Shown here piece by piece: positions 1 through 8,880 of a DNA stretch of 36,502 nucleotides. Both the position numbers and the translations under genes were made by a program. This stretch comes from Acidobacteria bacterium 13_2_20CM_2_57_6 (GTDB lineage Bacteria > Acidobacteriota > Terriglobia > Acidiferrales > UBA7541). Under the pieces are notes generated by a model that was not told the origin of the DNA, did not search any database, and saw only the letters and a program-made list of their open reading frames with translations. Location: the NCBI GenBank assembly GCA_001917435.1, contig MNEA01000159.1:1-36502 (forward strand), read 5' to 3'. Numbering within the stretch: the stretch's first letter is position 1; each line of letters starts with the position of its first letter.

Positions 1-4
1 CCGA

Positions 5-1390
5 ATGGAAACTACGATCGTGGAAAAGCCGGGGGTGGCCGCGCAGGGTTCAGCGGTGCTGTTTCATGGAATTTCGGCGAACAAGAAGATCATGTCGTAC
101 CTCGCGCGAGGCTTTGCCGAGCAGGGCCTCCGCGTGTATGTTCCGGACTTGCCGGGGCACGGGCGCACGCGGGGGCCGTTTTCTCCGGCGCGGGCGGAAC
201 AATGCGGAGAGGCTCTTCTAAGCGAACTGCTCTCGCGCGGAGTGATTGATGCCAAACGGACCATTCTTGCTGGGCATTCGATGGGCGGCGCTATCGCCGA
301 GCGCATTGCAGCGCGCGTTCCCGTTGCGGGCCTGATCGCCATCTCGCCGGCGCCGATGCGGGCCGCTCACGGAGTGACTCCGGAGAAGTTGCTTTTCACC
401 GACCCGCCTGAACTTCGGCCCAATTCGCTGGTGATGGTTGGCACACGCGAACTGGAATCGATGCGGGACAATGCCGCAGACCTGGTCGCGTTGCGAAACG
501 ATGCGACTTCGAAATTTCTGGAAATCCCCGGTGCGTCGCACGTCAGCGTTCTTTTCAGCAAGGCCGCAATGCGCGCCTCAGAGGAGTGGTCGGGACAAGT
601 CCTGCATTTAGCTCCGACCGCGGTGCTGCCTTCTCATCGTCCGCTGATCGGCGCGCTGGCCGGCTTGGTGGGGATCCTGCTGATTGCCGGACCGTTTCTG
701 CAGGAAGTTGCTGGAAAGAGCATCGGCACTGAGGTCGTCGGGGCTGGCGCTGTCATCGGCGTGCCACGACTTTTCCTGGAGATTGCGGCAGGCTCGATAC
801 TCATCGTGCTGCTTTTGCGATTCTGGATTCCGTTGAAAAGGATCGGGCTCTTTCAAGGCGACTATCTTGCCAGTTTCCTGCTCCTTCTTGGGACAATGCT
901 GACCTTGATGCACTGGAGTTCCGCACGCGCGGCACTCGCGAATTCCTCTCGTCACTTGCTCGCGGCGGGATTTGCGGGAGTCGTGCTACTGCTACTCGCC
1001 ACGGCATGGTTTGACTTGACGTTTTACGAAGCTTGGCTGACTGCGGCAAAGTGGGCGCGGTTCCCGTTTCTACTGACGGTCCTGGTTCCGTATCACCTCG
1101 CAGAAGAAGCGCTGCTCGGTCCTATACAAAGCGGTAAAACGTGGCGCAGGCTGACACTCGCCTTAACTCTACGGCTTATCTCTTGGGGAGCCTTAATGGG
1201 CGGCGTCTTGATACTACACAACGGGGAAATTCTGATGGCTTTGCTGTCGCTGTACATGGCGGTGTTCAATTTGGTACAGCGGAGCGGTATGGACATAGTG
1301 CGTACTGAGACAGGTTCGGCAGGGGCAGCAGCGCTATTCGGTGCTATACTCCTCGCGGGCTTTTGCCTGGTGATCTTTCCCCTCACCTAA
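5..1390 (+). CDS. Alpha/beta hydrolase with C-terminal polytopic membrane domain
   Basis: The N-terminal ~200 residues form an alpha/beta hydrolase. There is an HG oxyanion-type motif near residue 21, a GHSMGG nucleophile elbow with the serine at about residue 92, and a late histidine (GASHVS, about residue 179) that fits the catalytic triad. The remaining ~260 residues are hydrophobic, with roughly seven or eight predicted membrane segments, so the hydrolase domain appears tethered to the membrane. Substrate cannot be read from sequence; a lipid or ester is a guess. The first ATG is four bases from the window edge and the frame is open upstream, so the true start may lie outside. The next gene follows 90 bp later on the same strand. 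Confidence 0.75.
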   Translation: METTIVEKPGVAAQGSAVLFHGISANKKIMSYLARGFAEQGLRVYVPDLPGHGRTRGPFSPARAEQCGEALLSELLSRGVIDAKRTILAGHSMGGAIAERIAARVPVAGLIAISPAPMRAAHGVTPEKLLFTDPPELRPNSLVMVGTRELESMRDNAADLVALRNDATSKFLEIPGASHVSVLFSKAAMRASEEWSGQVLHLAPTAVLPSHRPLIGALAGLVGILLIAGPFLQEVAGKSIGTEVVGAGAVIGVPRLFLEIAAGSILIVLLLRFWIPLKRIGLFQGDYLASFLLLLGTMLTLMHWSSARAALANSSRHLLAAGFAGVVLLLLATAWFDLTFYEAWLTAAKWARFPFLLTVLVPYHLAEEALLGPIQSGKTWRRLTLALTLRLISWGALMGGVLILHNGEILMALLSLYMAVFNLVQRSGMDIVRTETGSAGAAALFGAILLAGFCLVIFPLT

Positions 1391-1480
1391 CGGCCCATCA
1401 CGTTAGGACCCACCGAAGGAACTCACGGCGGGGGTTCCGCGCGCAGGGACGGAATTGATGGCGCTCAGCGAGACACAACT

Positions 1481-2614
1481 ATGGCCCAGATAGCAATCGT
1501 CGGCGGCGGACCGTCCGGCGCAATGTGCGGTGAGCAACTCGCTCGCGCGGGCCATAAGGTCAATCTTTTTGACGAGCACCTGGCGTGGGAAAAACCTTGC
1601 GGCGGCGGACTGACGCACAAGGCGATCCAATGCTTCCCTTTTCTGCTCGACAATACCTATCCGAAAAAACTGGTGAATTCCGTCGAGCTGATCAGCAGCG
1701 AAGAGCATCACGCCACGCTCGAAATGCCGCACCCGATCGTGATCTATTCGCGAACGGTGCTCAACGGAATGCTGCTGGACCGGGCGCGCGATGCCGGTTG
1801 CAACGTGCAGCGCTCGCGGGTGATGAGCGTAGACACGGCTGCACCGAAGCCACGCTATTGCGTGGAAGGCGAATGGAAGGAAGCCGATTTTCTGGTTCTC
1901 GCGGCCGGTGCACGCAATCAATTACTCCCCGAAACACGCGCATTGCAGCGGGACGAGCTGGAGATGACGCAGGGCTACTTCGTGCCGCAGACGAGAGATT
2001 CCATCACCATCAAATTCCTGCCTCAGTTTGAAGGCTACATCTGGTCGTTCCCGCGCTGCGATCATCTCTCGGTAGGCATTTGCGGGAGCATGTCCTCGCA
2101 TTCGAGCGCGGAGTTGCGAGGACACTTGCAAGATTTTGTTGAGAAACATGACATACCGACGGAGGGCGCAAAGTTTTACAGCCATGTACTGCCGTCGCCC
2201 AAGGAGAGGACGCTTTCCGAGCGAAATGTCGTCGGAAAGAACTGGGCGCTTATCGGTGACGCGGCGGCCTGGGTCGATCCGCTCACCGGCGAGGGACTCT
2301 TTTATGCCATTCGGTCCGGCGAACTGCTGGGTCGCTCTCTCGCGGCAGGCTGCCCCGAAAAATACCCGGCTTGGGTGAAGGCGACCTTCTCCGCCGAATT
2401 GGAGTTCGCGGCGCGCATCGTGCGACACCAGTCTAAAGCGAAGACTGTGGGGCCATTTGGGGATCACCATCAGCGAGTTCATCTCCAGTGTCTTGAGCCT
2501 GGATCGGCCCCCCAGAGCCAGCGTGCCTCGCGCGGGAACTGCTGGCGACTGAAGAAATTCGCTCCCTCCGCAGCGTTTTCACAATATAGTTGTACCGTCG
2601 CACGCGGCATCTAA
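1481..2614 (+). CDS. FAD-dependent oxidoreductase, geranylgeranyl-reductase-like, with apparently frameshifted C-terminus
   Basis: This is a Rossmann-type flavoprotein. A GGGPSG dinucleotide-binding motif sits at residues 8-13, followed by an FDE acidic end of the second strand, and a GD motif (GDAAAWVDPLTGEG) at about 259-272 contacts the FAD ribityl chain. This pattern is typical of the geranylgeranyl reductase / p-hydroxybenzoate hydroxylase group, often acting on isoprenoid lipids. The annotated frame gives 377 residues, but after ELEFAARIVRH (about nt 2430) the translation becomes uncharacteristic. The next frame instead reads TSLKRRLWGHLGITISEF and stops at 2550-2552, which resembles the normal family C-terminus. 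A deletion or frameshift near nt 2430-2440 is therefore likely. The start is the first ATG, with only a weak upstream ribosome site. Confidence 0.72.
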   Translation: MAQIAIVGGGPSGAMCGEQLARAGHKVNLFDEHLAWEKPCGGGLTHKAIQCFPFLLDNTYPKKLVNSVELISSEEHHATLEMPHPIVIYSRTVLNGMLLDRARDAGCNVQRSRVMSVDTAAPKPRYCVEGEWKEADFLVLAAGARNQLLPETRALQRDELEMTQGYFVPQTRDSITIKFLPQFEGYIWSFPRCDHLSVGICGSMSSHSSAELRGHLQDFVEKHDIPTEGAKFYSHVLPSPKERTLSERNVVGKNWALIGDAAAWVDPLTGEGLFYAIRSGELLGRSLAAGCPEKYPAWVKATFSAELEFAARIVRHQSKAKTVGPFGDHHQRVHLQCLEPGSAPQSQRASRGNCWRLKKFAPSAAFSQYSCTVARGI

Positions 2615-2643
2615 TCCCCAGAGAGTACACTTCGTCCAAAATC

Positions 2644-4563
2644 ATGGCTACGGCAATAGCACCCCCAATACCCGCCAAGAGTGAGAAGCACAAGAAAACC
2701 GCGTGGAAGAATCTTCCCGACGTCTGGACGCTGATGAAGCCGAGGCGTGGGCTCCTGGCGCTGGGCTTTGTGCTCATGGCCATCAATCGACTCTCTGGAT
2801 TGGTCTTGCCTGCTTCTACGAAGTATCTGGTGGACAACGTCATCAGCAAGCGGCAAATCCAGATGTTGACACCAATCGTGGCGGGCGTACTTGGCGCAAC
2901 TGTTATTCAAGGACTGACTTCCTTCACGCTGACGCAACTGCTCTCCAAATCCGCGCAAAAAATGATTGCGGACTTGCGACGGCAGGTGCAGGCTCATATT
3001 GGACGCCTCCCCGTTTCGTTTTACGACGCTAACAAGACCGGGGCTCTGGTCTCACGCATCATGAGCGACGTCGAAGGCGTGCGAAACCTCATTGGCACGG
3101 GCCTGGTTGAGTTTGTGGGCGGGATTATGACCGCGGTGATCGCGCTGCTGTACTTGATTCATACCAGCGTGACCATGACCGCAGTCGCGTTTGGCATCCT
3201 GCTGGTTTTCGGATACGGAATCAACAAAGCCTTCGCGACGATTCGTCCGATTTTCCGCGCGCGGCCGAAGATCAACGCCGAAGTTACGGGCCGCCTTACC
3301 GAATCGCTCAGCGGCGTTCGCGTGGTGAAGGGTTACCACGCCGAGGAGCGTGAAGAGGGCGTGTTCGCAGGCGGGGTTCAGAGGCTGCTCGATAATGTTC
3401 TGAAAACCCTTACAGCCACTTCGCTGATGAGTCTTTCCGCCGCAGGGCTGATGGGCGTCGTCAGCGCCATTATCATGGAGCTCGGTGCGCACAAAATTCT
3501 GGGCGGAACGATGACGCTGGGAACCTTTTTCGCGTTCAACATTTTTTTGGGCTTGCTTGTTGCTCCCGTCTTTCAAATCGTGGCTATCGGGACGCAGATT
3601 ACCGAGGCCATCACCGGTTTGGAGCGCACGCGCGAAATTTTGAATGAGAAGCTGGAAGATGATGAGCCGAGACGCACGGCGACAGTCAATCGCGTGAACG
3701 GACTGGTGGAGATGGAAAACGTCAGCTTTGCTTACGACACGCGGAAGGAAGTTCTTCACGAAGTCAGTTTCTGTTCCGAGCCGGGAACCGTCACGGCACT
3801 CGTAGGTCCGTCGGGAGCGGGAAAATCCACAATCATCGGGCTGATTGCGGCATTTTATGTGCCTTCGAGCGGGCGCGTTCTGATCGACGGCGTGGACCTT
3901 TCAACAGTGAAACTGAATTCCTATCGAACGCAGCTTGGCGTGGTACTGCAGGAAACTTTCCTCTTTGATGGAACGATCCGAGAAAATGTGGCTTTCGCGC
4001 GGCCCAATGCGACCGAAGAAGAGATCCTCGCCGCTTGCCACATCGCGCGCGTCGACGAATTTGCAGAGTCTTTTGAGAGCAAATACGACACGGTCGTTGG
4101 CGAGCGCGGGGTAAAGCTCTCCGGCGGGCAGAAGCAGCGCGTCTCCATTGCGCGGGCGATTCTGGCCGATCCGCGAATCCTGATTCTTGACGAGGCCACT
4201 TCCAGCCTGGACTCGGAATCGGAGGCGCTGATTCAGGAAGGGCTGCGCTACCTCATGAAAGGGCGCACAACGTTCGTAATCGCGCACCGGCTTTCCACCA
4301 TTCGACGCGCCGACGAAATTCTCGTCGTGGAGGCGGGACGCCTCATTGAGCGCGGAACGCATGAGATTCTATACGCTCTTGGTGGCCGCTATTACGATCT
4401 CTACACCAAGCAGCACGCCGTCGAGGCCAATCTATTCCTCGCGCCGGGCGAAGGCAGTGACCAGGATGACTCCACAGGCGTAGAAATTCAGGCCAGCGGG
4501 AATAGCCGGAGCGATGCCGCTCTACCCGACGCCATCCGCATCATTCGCGGGCAGTCCAGCTAA
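2644..4563 (+). CDS. ABC exporter, fused permease and ATPase (MsbA/LmrA type)
   Basis: A half-transporter with an N-terminal six-helix exporter membrane domain (about residues 35-330) and a C-terminal nucleotide-binding domain. Visible motifs are Walker A GPSGAGKST from residue 388, a Q-loop (VLQETFLFDG), the signature LSGGQKQR at about 492, Walker B ILILDEATSSLDSE, and the H-loop AHRLST. Such proteins dimerise and export lipids, peptides or drugs across the inner membrane; the substrate here is unknown. About 50 residues of low-complexity sequence follow the ATPase. The frame extends upstream to a TTG at 2590, but ATG 2644 gives a natural N-terminus before the first amphipathic stretch. It may share transcription with the flavoprotein upstream. 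Confidence 0.9.
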   Translation: MATAIAPPIPAKSEKHKKTAWKNLPDVWTLMKPRRGLLALGFVLMAINRLSGLVLPASTKYLVDNVISKRQIQMLTPIVAGVLGATVIQGLTSFTLTQLLSKSAQKMIADLRRQVQAHIGRLPVSFYDANKTGALVSRIMSDVEGVRNLIGTGLVEFVGGIMTAVIALLYLIHTSVTMTAVAFGILLVFGYGINKAFATIRPIFRARPKINAEVTGRLTESLSGVRVVKGYHAEEREEGVFAGGVQRLLDNVLKTLTATSLMSLSAAGLMGVVSAIIMELGAHKILGGTMTLGTFFAFNIFLGLLVAPVFQIVAIGTQITEAITGLERTREILNEKLEDDEPRRTATVNRVNGLVEMENVSFAYDTRKEVLHEVSFCSEPGTVTALVGPSGAGKSTIIGLIAAFYVPSSGRVLIDGVDLSTVKLNSYRTQLGVVLQETFLFDGTIRENVAFARPNATEEEILAACHIARVDEFAESFESKYDTVVGERGVKLSGGQKQRVSIARAILADPRILILDEATSSLDSESEALIQEGLRYLMKGRTTFVIAHRLSTIRRADEILVVEAGRLIERGTHEILYALGGRYYDLYTKQHAVEANLFLAPGEGSDQDDSTGVEIQASGNSRSDAALPDAIRIIRGQSS

Positions 4564-4614
4564 GTTATCCTTCCGGATCATTCTTTGCGCAAATGCGCAG
4601 GTCGATGCCATTCT

Positions 4615-5406
4615 TTATTGATGACGAGCCGCGATCCTCACCGCTGTCGTTCGATTTGCCAGCAAAGTGCGAGTGCCGTTCCAAACCAGCTGGACTCCCG
4701 CGAACATCGCGACCATGGCGATAACTAATTTTAGCTTTCGCGCCGGAACGTGCCATGCCAGTGCACATCCGAACACAACGCCCGGGACTCCCCCGGCCAG
4801 GAGTTGGAGAAGAACCGCAGAGTTAATCGCGCCAAACTTCCAATGAAACGCGCCGCCGATCACAGCGAGGACGAGGCCAAAAATCAAGTCCGTGCCAATG
4901 ACTTGTGGCGGCGTCATTTCCGAGTAGTTCAAGAGCAGAACGGTGCCGAGCGCACCCGCTCCGGCGGAGGAAAACCCGGATTCCACGCCGATGGGCAGAG
5001 CAAGCCACGGTAACCAACGGGAATTCTTGCGAGCGAAACCTGGATTCTGTACGCGGGGAGCAAACGTAACGCTGGAAGACGCGGCGAGTAAGACTCCGAG
5101 CAGGATGATGACGACCGGATTTCTCCCCTCCTGCCCTATGAGCCGGAGTACCAACGTGCCGAGCAGGAGACCGGGGATCGCTCCGAGGAGAAGCAGCCAC
5201 AAGTATCGCGCATGAAAGTTTCTTCCCAGGAGATAAAACGGGGCGGCGATCAGGCGCAACACGCCCGCGAAAACGAACGCTGTGCCCACTGCTTCACCAG
5301 CGGTCAGCCCTACAAGCAAAATGAGAGCAGGAACGGTGAAGCTGCCGCCGCCAATGCCGGTTAGACCAACAGCGATGGCGATGAGAAAGCCAATAAAGAG
5401 ATTCAT
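4615..5406 (-). CDS. TauE/SafE family membrane permease
   Basis: A 263-residue, highly hydrophobic protein with about eight membrane helices. The N-terminal GLTGIGGGSFTVPAL segment is the hallmark of the TauE/SafE (DUF81) family, and a second related half follows, as expected for this internally duplicated family. Members move sulfite, sulfoacetate or related sulfur anions, and some act in sulfate uptake. Its ATG overlaps the cysH stop as ATGA, so it is the last gene of the sulfate-assimilation operon and is probably translationally coupled. A role as sulfate importer or sulfite exporter for the pathway is inferred from this context. It converges with the ABC exporter gene, leaving about 50 bp between them. 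Confidence 0.85.
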   Translation of the reverse strand: MNLFIGFLIAIAVGLTGIGGGSFTVPALILLVGLTAGEAVGTAFVFAGVLRLIAAPFYLLGRNFHARYLWLLLLGAIPGLLLGTLVLRLIGQEGRNPVVIILLGVLLAASSSVTFAPRVQNPGFARKNSRWLPWLALPIGVESGFSSAGAGALGTVLLLNYSEMTPPQVIGTDLIFGLVLAVIGGAFHWKFGAINSAVLLQLLAGGVPGVVFGCALAWHVPARKLKLVIAMVAMFAGVQLVWNGTRTLLANRTTAVRIAARHQ

Positions 5407-6007
5407 GCGTCAGCCCGCTTTGAAAACGTGTGAATACCGCACTCCAACTTAGTTCCGCCCCAGCGCCCGGACCTGGGGTTGTTTGGGTCTGTCGGCACCG
5501 CAGTGCAAGGCTGGCATCCAATGCTGAGATAGCCTTCGTCGTACTGAGGAAGGTGGCTAATGCCATTCGAGTTGGTGTAGTTCCAAACCTGTGCCCCGTT
5601 CCAGTCGGCGAGAAGGCTGACCTTCCAGAGTTGTTTGCCAGTGGGGAGACGGTGAAGCTCAACCTTCTTGAGGCTCTTACGCGTTGGGGACTGCTCCCGG
5701 CGCAAGCCGGTGAACCAAACGTCGAATGGTTCCAAGGCACTGAGAAGAGGTTCGACTTTGCGCAATTGGCAGCAGCGAGTGGGATCGGACTGATAAAGAA
5801 TGCCAAGCGCCGATTCCTGCTCAGTCACGGTTCGCGCCGGCAAGACGTTAATCAGGTGTAGTGACCACTCCTTCGCAAGGCGATGTCTTCGGCTTGAAAG
5901 CTGCTGGTCAGACAGGCGCGGGCGTTCTCGTTAGCGGCAAGCACGGCGTCCAGAGCCTGTTCCGGCGCGAGATTCTCAATTGCCTCGGCGATGTGGTCGA
6001 CGTTCAT
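5403..6007 (-). pseudogene. cysH: Assimilatory APS/PAPS reductase, broken by an internal out-of-frame deletion
   Basis: Two frames together spell a CysH. From ATG 6007, preceded by AAAGGTG, the first frame reads to CLTSSFQAEDI and stops at 5852-5854. A second frame starting around 5876 reads AKEWSLHLINVLP, then RCCQLRKVEP, TGLRREQSPTR, IGCQPCT and RSGRWGG...ECGIHTF, ending at 5403. The CC and CxxC cysteines are those of 4Fe-4S APS reductases. The join at about 5877-5884 lacks the ~35-40 residues that normally carry the FLDTGxHFxET segment, and the frame changes there. The enzyme would reduce APS to sulfite using thioredoxin. As written it cannot be made intact. It lies 15 bp after cysN and overlaps the permease start. 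An assembly or sequencing error is a real alternative. Confidence 0.8.
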
Positions 6008-6022
6008 TTAATTCACCTTTCG

Positions 6023-7768
6023 CTAAATCTTTCGCGGTTCATCAACAAACTTCAGAGACTGGGCAAAGGCGTGGACGTGCCCGACTACTTTTTCTTCGTC
6101 GAGATGGAGTTCTGGCGCGCCGGTAATATCCAAAAACCGATTGTCGAATTCCAGCGCGATTTGGTGTTTTGTTTCCTCCGCAAGGGTGTCACCGGAATAG
6201 AGGACAATGATGCCTGCACACCGCACTACGCGGACCGTCTCGAAAAGCGCATCTCCGAGGAGTTCGGCATGACTCAGCTGTAAGGCCTCGAAACCGAGGT
6301 CGAAGAGGAAACGTTCCAGCCGTTCTGCAAGAAGGGCACGGCCTTCGAGTAGAACAACGCCTGGAAAATGGCCATGACGCGCGTATCGTTCCTCGGGCGC
6401 CACCGGAGTTTCGCCTACGGCGAAGGAAGCAAATTCATCTTCAGGCTGCCCTGCGATTTCCGTCGCCGCGAGGTCCTTCTGAATCATCCCCGCTCCCACG
6501 GTTGCGTTGGTGGCCGCATCGATCAAAATGAAGCTGCCGGTCGTCCGGTTACTGGAGTAGGGATCGAAAAACAGAGGGACATGTGTCTCAAAATCAACAG
6601 AACCGATTTCATTCATCTCCAAACGAGTCGCCGACTCCGCCGCTAAGGTATTGACATCGACGCGATGGCGGATGCGGAGCGGCCGGATCTTCGTCTGCCG
6701 GCTGGTGTGTTTGACAAGATAGGTGCGGCCCAATTCGAGAGGCACCTCGTGAAGCCACACGACGCTGGCGTGAAATTTTCTTGAGACTTTGAGCATCTGG
6801 TCAGGCGAAACCAGCATGTCGCCCCTGCTGAGGTCGATCTCCTCATCCAACTGCAAGGTCACAGACATGGAGGAAGTAGCCTGCGCCAGTTCACCGTCGT
6901 AGGTTACTATGGAGCGCACGCGCGTTTTTCGTCCCGAAGGAAGCGCCACGACGGGATCGCCAGGACGGATGGCCCCGCTGGCGATGCGGCCGGCGAAACC
7001 CCGAAACGTGGCGTCTGGACGAATCACGGTTTGCACTGGGAAGCGAAAGGCTTGCAACGAATCCTTTTCGGGAAGAGAAACAGTTTCAAGATGCTCTAGC
7101 AAAGTTGGGCCGTGATACCAAGGCATGCGCTGACTGTGGTCGACGACGTTGTCTCCGTTCAGTGCGCTAATCGGCACGCAATCCACGTTGACAATTCCTA
7201 ACTGAGTCGCGAGGGTCACGAAGTCGTCCTGCAACTTGCGGAAGACATCTTCGCGATATTCGACCAGGTCCATCTTGTTCACGGCGGCAAGTACGTTGGA
7301 GATTCCCAGCAATGACGTAATGAAAGCGTGACGGCGCGTTTGCGGGAGGAGTCCTTTTGTTCCGTCGATCAAAATAACCGCCAAGTCCGCCGTGGACGCG
7401 CCCGTAGCCATGTTTCGGGTGTACTGCTCATGCCCCGGAGTATCAGCGATGATAAATTTGCGACGAGAAGTGGCGAAATACCGGTAAGCGACATCGATGG
7501 TGATGCCCTGCTCACGTTCCGCTCGAAGACCGTCCGTCAGCAAAGAAAAATCAACCGGACCACTGGAGCGGTTGATGCGGCTCTTCTTCACGGAGGCCAG
7601 CTGATCTTCATAGACGGCCTTGGAATCGTGCAGGAGACGCCCGATCAGGGTGGACTTGCCGTCGTCGACGCTTCCGGCTGTAGTGAAGCGAAGAAGATCG
7701 GTGTTCAGGTGCTGCTCAAGAAAGGCTGAGAAGCCGTCCTGAGGCGCGTTCTGCACGGAGGAGATCAT
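6023..7768 (-). CDS. cysN: Sulfate adenylyltransferase GTPase subunit with degenerate APS-kinase-like tail
   Basis: An EF-Tu-like GTPase that drives APS synthesis by the CysD subunit. The G-domain is complete: GSVDDGKST at residues 32-40, DTPGH at 109-113 and NKMD at 164-167, followed by the two beta-barrel domains. Residues 459-581 look like an APS kinase (CysC) domain, with the RHGHFPGVV entry and the LERFLFDLGF helix, but where GLSGSGKST should stand there is LEGRALLAERL. The kinase P-loop is therefore absent and this tail is probably not catalytic. The start overlaps the cysD stop by one base (TGATG), indicating coupling. Absence of a functional CysC fits a route through APS rather than PAPS, matching the Fe-S type cysH downstream. 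Confidence 0.93.
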   Translation of the reverse strand: MISSVQNAPQDGFSAFLEQHLNTDLLRFTTAGSVDDGKSTLIGRLLHDSKAVYEDQLASVKKSRINRSSGPVDFSLLTDGLRAEREQGITIDVAYRYFATSRRKFIIADTPGHEQYTRNMATGASTADLAVILIDGTKGLLPQTRRHAFITSLLGISNVLAAVNKMDLVEYREDVFRKLQDDFVTLATQLGIVNVDCVPISALNGDNVVDHSQRMPWYHGPTLLEHLETVSLPEKDSLQAFRFPVQTVIRPDATFRGFAGRIASGAIRPGDPVVALPSGRKTRVRSIVTYDGELAQATSSMSVTLQLDEEIDLSRGDMLVSPDQMLKVSRKFHASVVWLHEVPLELGRTYLVKHTSRQTKIRPLRIRHRVDVNTLAAESATRLEMNEIGSVDFETHVPLFFDPYSSNRTTGSFILIDAATNATVGAGMIQKDLAATEIAGQPEDEFASFAVGETPVAPEERYARHGHFPGVVLLEGRALLAERLERFLFDLGFEALQLSHAELLGDALFETVRVVRCAGIIVLYSGDTLAEETKHQIALEFDNRFLDITGAPELHLDEEKVVGHVHAFAQSLKFVDEPRKI

Positions 7769-8745
7769 CAGAAGTAGCCCTCGCGCTTCTTGAGTTCCAT
7801 GGAACCTTCTTCATCGTGGTCGATGGCGCGGTTTTCGCGTTCAGAGCGGCGGAACGAAACTATTTCCTCGATAATCTTCGGCAAGGTATCAGCTTCGGAA
7901 CGGATCGCCCCGGTGCAGGGAGCGCAGCCGAGAGACCGCATGCGGCACTTTAGTCTTTGCGTTTTCTCTCTGGGTAGAAGCTGCGCGAGGTGATCGATGA
8001 CCACAATGGAGCCGTTACGAAAAACGACATCGCGCTCCTTGGCGAAGTAAAGAGGAACGATGGGAATTTGTTCCGCGTGAATGTAGAGCCACACGTCGAG
8101 TTCGGTCCAATTGGAAAGCGGAAATACGCGAATGCTTTCCCCTTTGTTGAGGCGAGAGTTGAAAATATTCCACAATTCCGGGCGCTGGTTCTTCGGGTCC
8201 CACTGGCCCAGGGAATCCCGGAAAGAATAGATGCGCTCTTTGGCGCGTGATTTCTCCTCGTCACGGCGCGCCCCGCCGAACGCTGCGTTGAAGCCGCCCT
8301 CTGCCAGCGCGTCCAGGAGCGACTTCGTTTTCAGCAATCCGCAGCATTTCTGCGTGCCGAGTGAATAGGGGTTTGCGCCGGCGCCGAGCGCTTCCTGATT
8401 TTTGTGAACAATGAGCTCGGCGCCAATCTGCCGGGGATAGGAGTCACGGAAGGCGATCATCTCTGGGAATTTGTAACTGGTGTCCACGTGCAGCAGCGGG
8501 AAAGGAATTCTTCCGGGGAAAAAGGCCTTTTGCGCCAAGCGCAGCATGACCGAAGAGTCTTTTCCGATCGAATAGAGCATCACCGGATGCGCGAATTCGG
8601 CAGCCGCCTCGCGGAGAATGTGAATGCTCTCGGACTCCAACGCTCGCAGGTGATTGAGCCGGCGAGACGCGAGCGTCGCAGTTTTGATTGCTCTTCCGGG
8701 CTCGAGTTCCGGCTGCCGGACTAAGACTTCGGATACGTTGGTCAT
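7768..8745 (-). CDS. cysD: Sulfate adenylyltransferase small subunit
   Basis: A 325-residue CysD of the ATP-pyrophosphatase family. The PP-loop SIGKDSS lies at residues 59-65. Other family blocks are [51 protein letters not shown] and the C-terminal ELKKREGYF. With CysN it forms APS from ATP and sulfate, the first step of sulfate assimilation in the cytoplasm. The ATG is preceded by GGGGAAC at good spacing. It is the first structural gene of the operon, and 17 bp upstream ends an intrinsic terminator that is part of an apparent cysteine-responsive attenuator. Confidence 0.95.
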   Translation of the reverse strand: MTNVSEVLVRQPELEPGRAIKTATLASRRLNHLRALESESIHILREAAAEFAHPVMLYSIGKDSSVMLRLAQKAFFPGRIPFPLLHVDTSYKFPEMIAFRDSYPRQIGAELIVHKNQEALGAGANPYSLGTQKCCGLLKTKSLLDALAEGGFNAAFGGARRDEEKSRAKERIYSFRDSLGQWDPKNQRPELWNIFNSRLNKGESIRVFPLSNWTELDVWLYIHAEQIPIVPLYFAKERDVVFRNGSIVVIDHLAQLLPREKTQRLKCRMRSLGCAPCTGAIRSEADTLPKIIEEIVSFRRSERENRAIDHDEEGSMELKKREGYF

Positions 8746-8762
8746 CAGTGTTCCCCAAAAAT

Positions 8763-8795
8763 AAAAAAACCACCTGCCGGAATATCTGGCGGTGG
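8763..8795 (-). terminator. Intrinsic terminator in the cysD leader
   Basis: On the minus strand, CCACCGCC pairs with GGCAGGTGG, with one bulged A and a 9-nt loop, and is followed directly by seven T residues (8763-8769). It lies between the leader peptide stop and cysD, so it must be read through for the operon to be expressed. It is therefore most likely a conditional attenuator hairpin. Confidence 0.85.
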
Positions 8796-8880
8796 GTGCG
8801 CTTCAATCTTGGAGGAGAGAGCTGTTAGAAAGCTGGCTTCCCACCCAAACAAGACGCGGCGGCCGTCACCGTTGGGTGCG
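8763..8880 (-). promoter_or_regulatory. Transcription attenuator of the cys operon (competing hairpins)
   Basis: Three related segments compete on the transcript. Segment 1 (CACCCAA, within 8873-8880) lies just after three Cys codons. Segment 2 (TTGGGTGGG, 8840-8848) can pair over seven bases with segment 1. Alternatively, its GGTGGG can pair over six bases with CCCACC, the 5' arm of the terminator at 8763-8795. A ribosome stalled on the Cys codons would cover segment 1, free segment 2 to capture the terminator arm and allow transcription of cysDN. Ample Cys-tRNA would favour termination. The pairings are seen in sequence; the mechanism is inferred by analogy with amino-acid biosynthetic attenuators. 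Confidence 0.7.

Noticed and set aside
1922..2482. 186-codon minus-strand ORF opposite the flavoprotein gene
   Set aside because: Fully antisense to a gene with strong FAD-binding motifs; its own translation is Arg-rich and domain-free. A shadow frame.
4564..4614. Convergent terminator between ABC exporter and TauE/SafE genes
   Set aside because: TGCGCAAATGCGCA can form a short hairpin, but no T-run follows on either strand.
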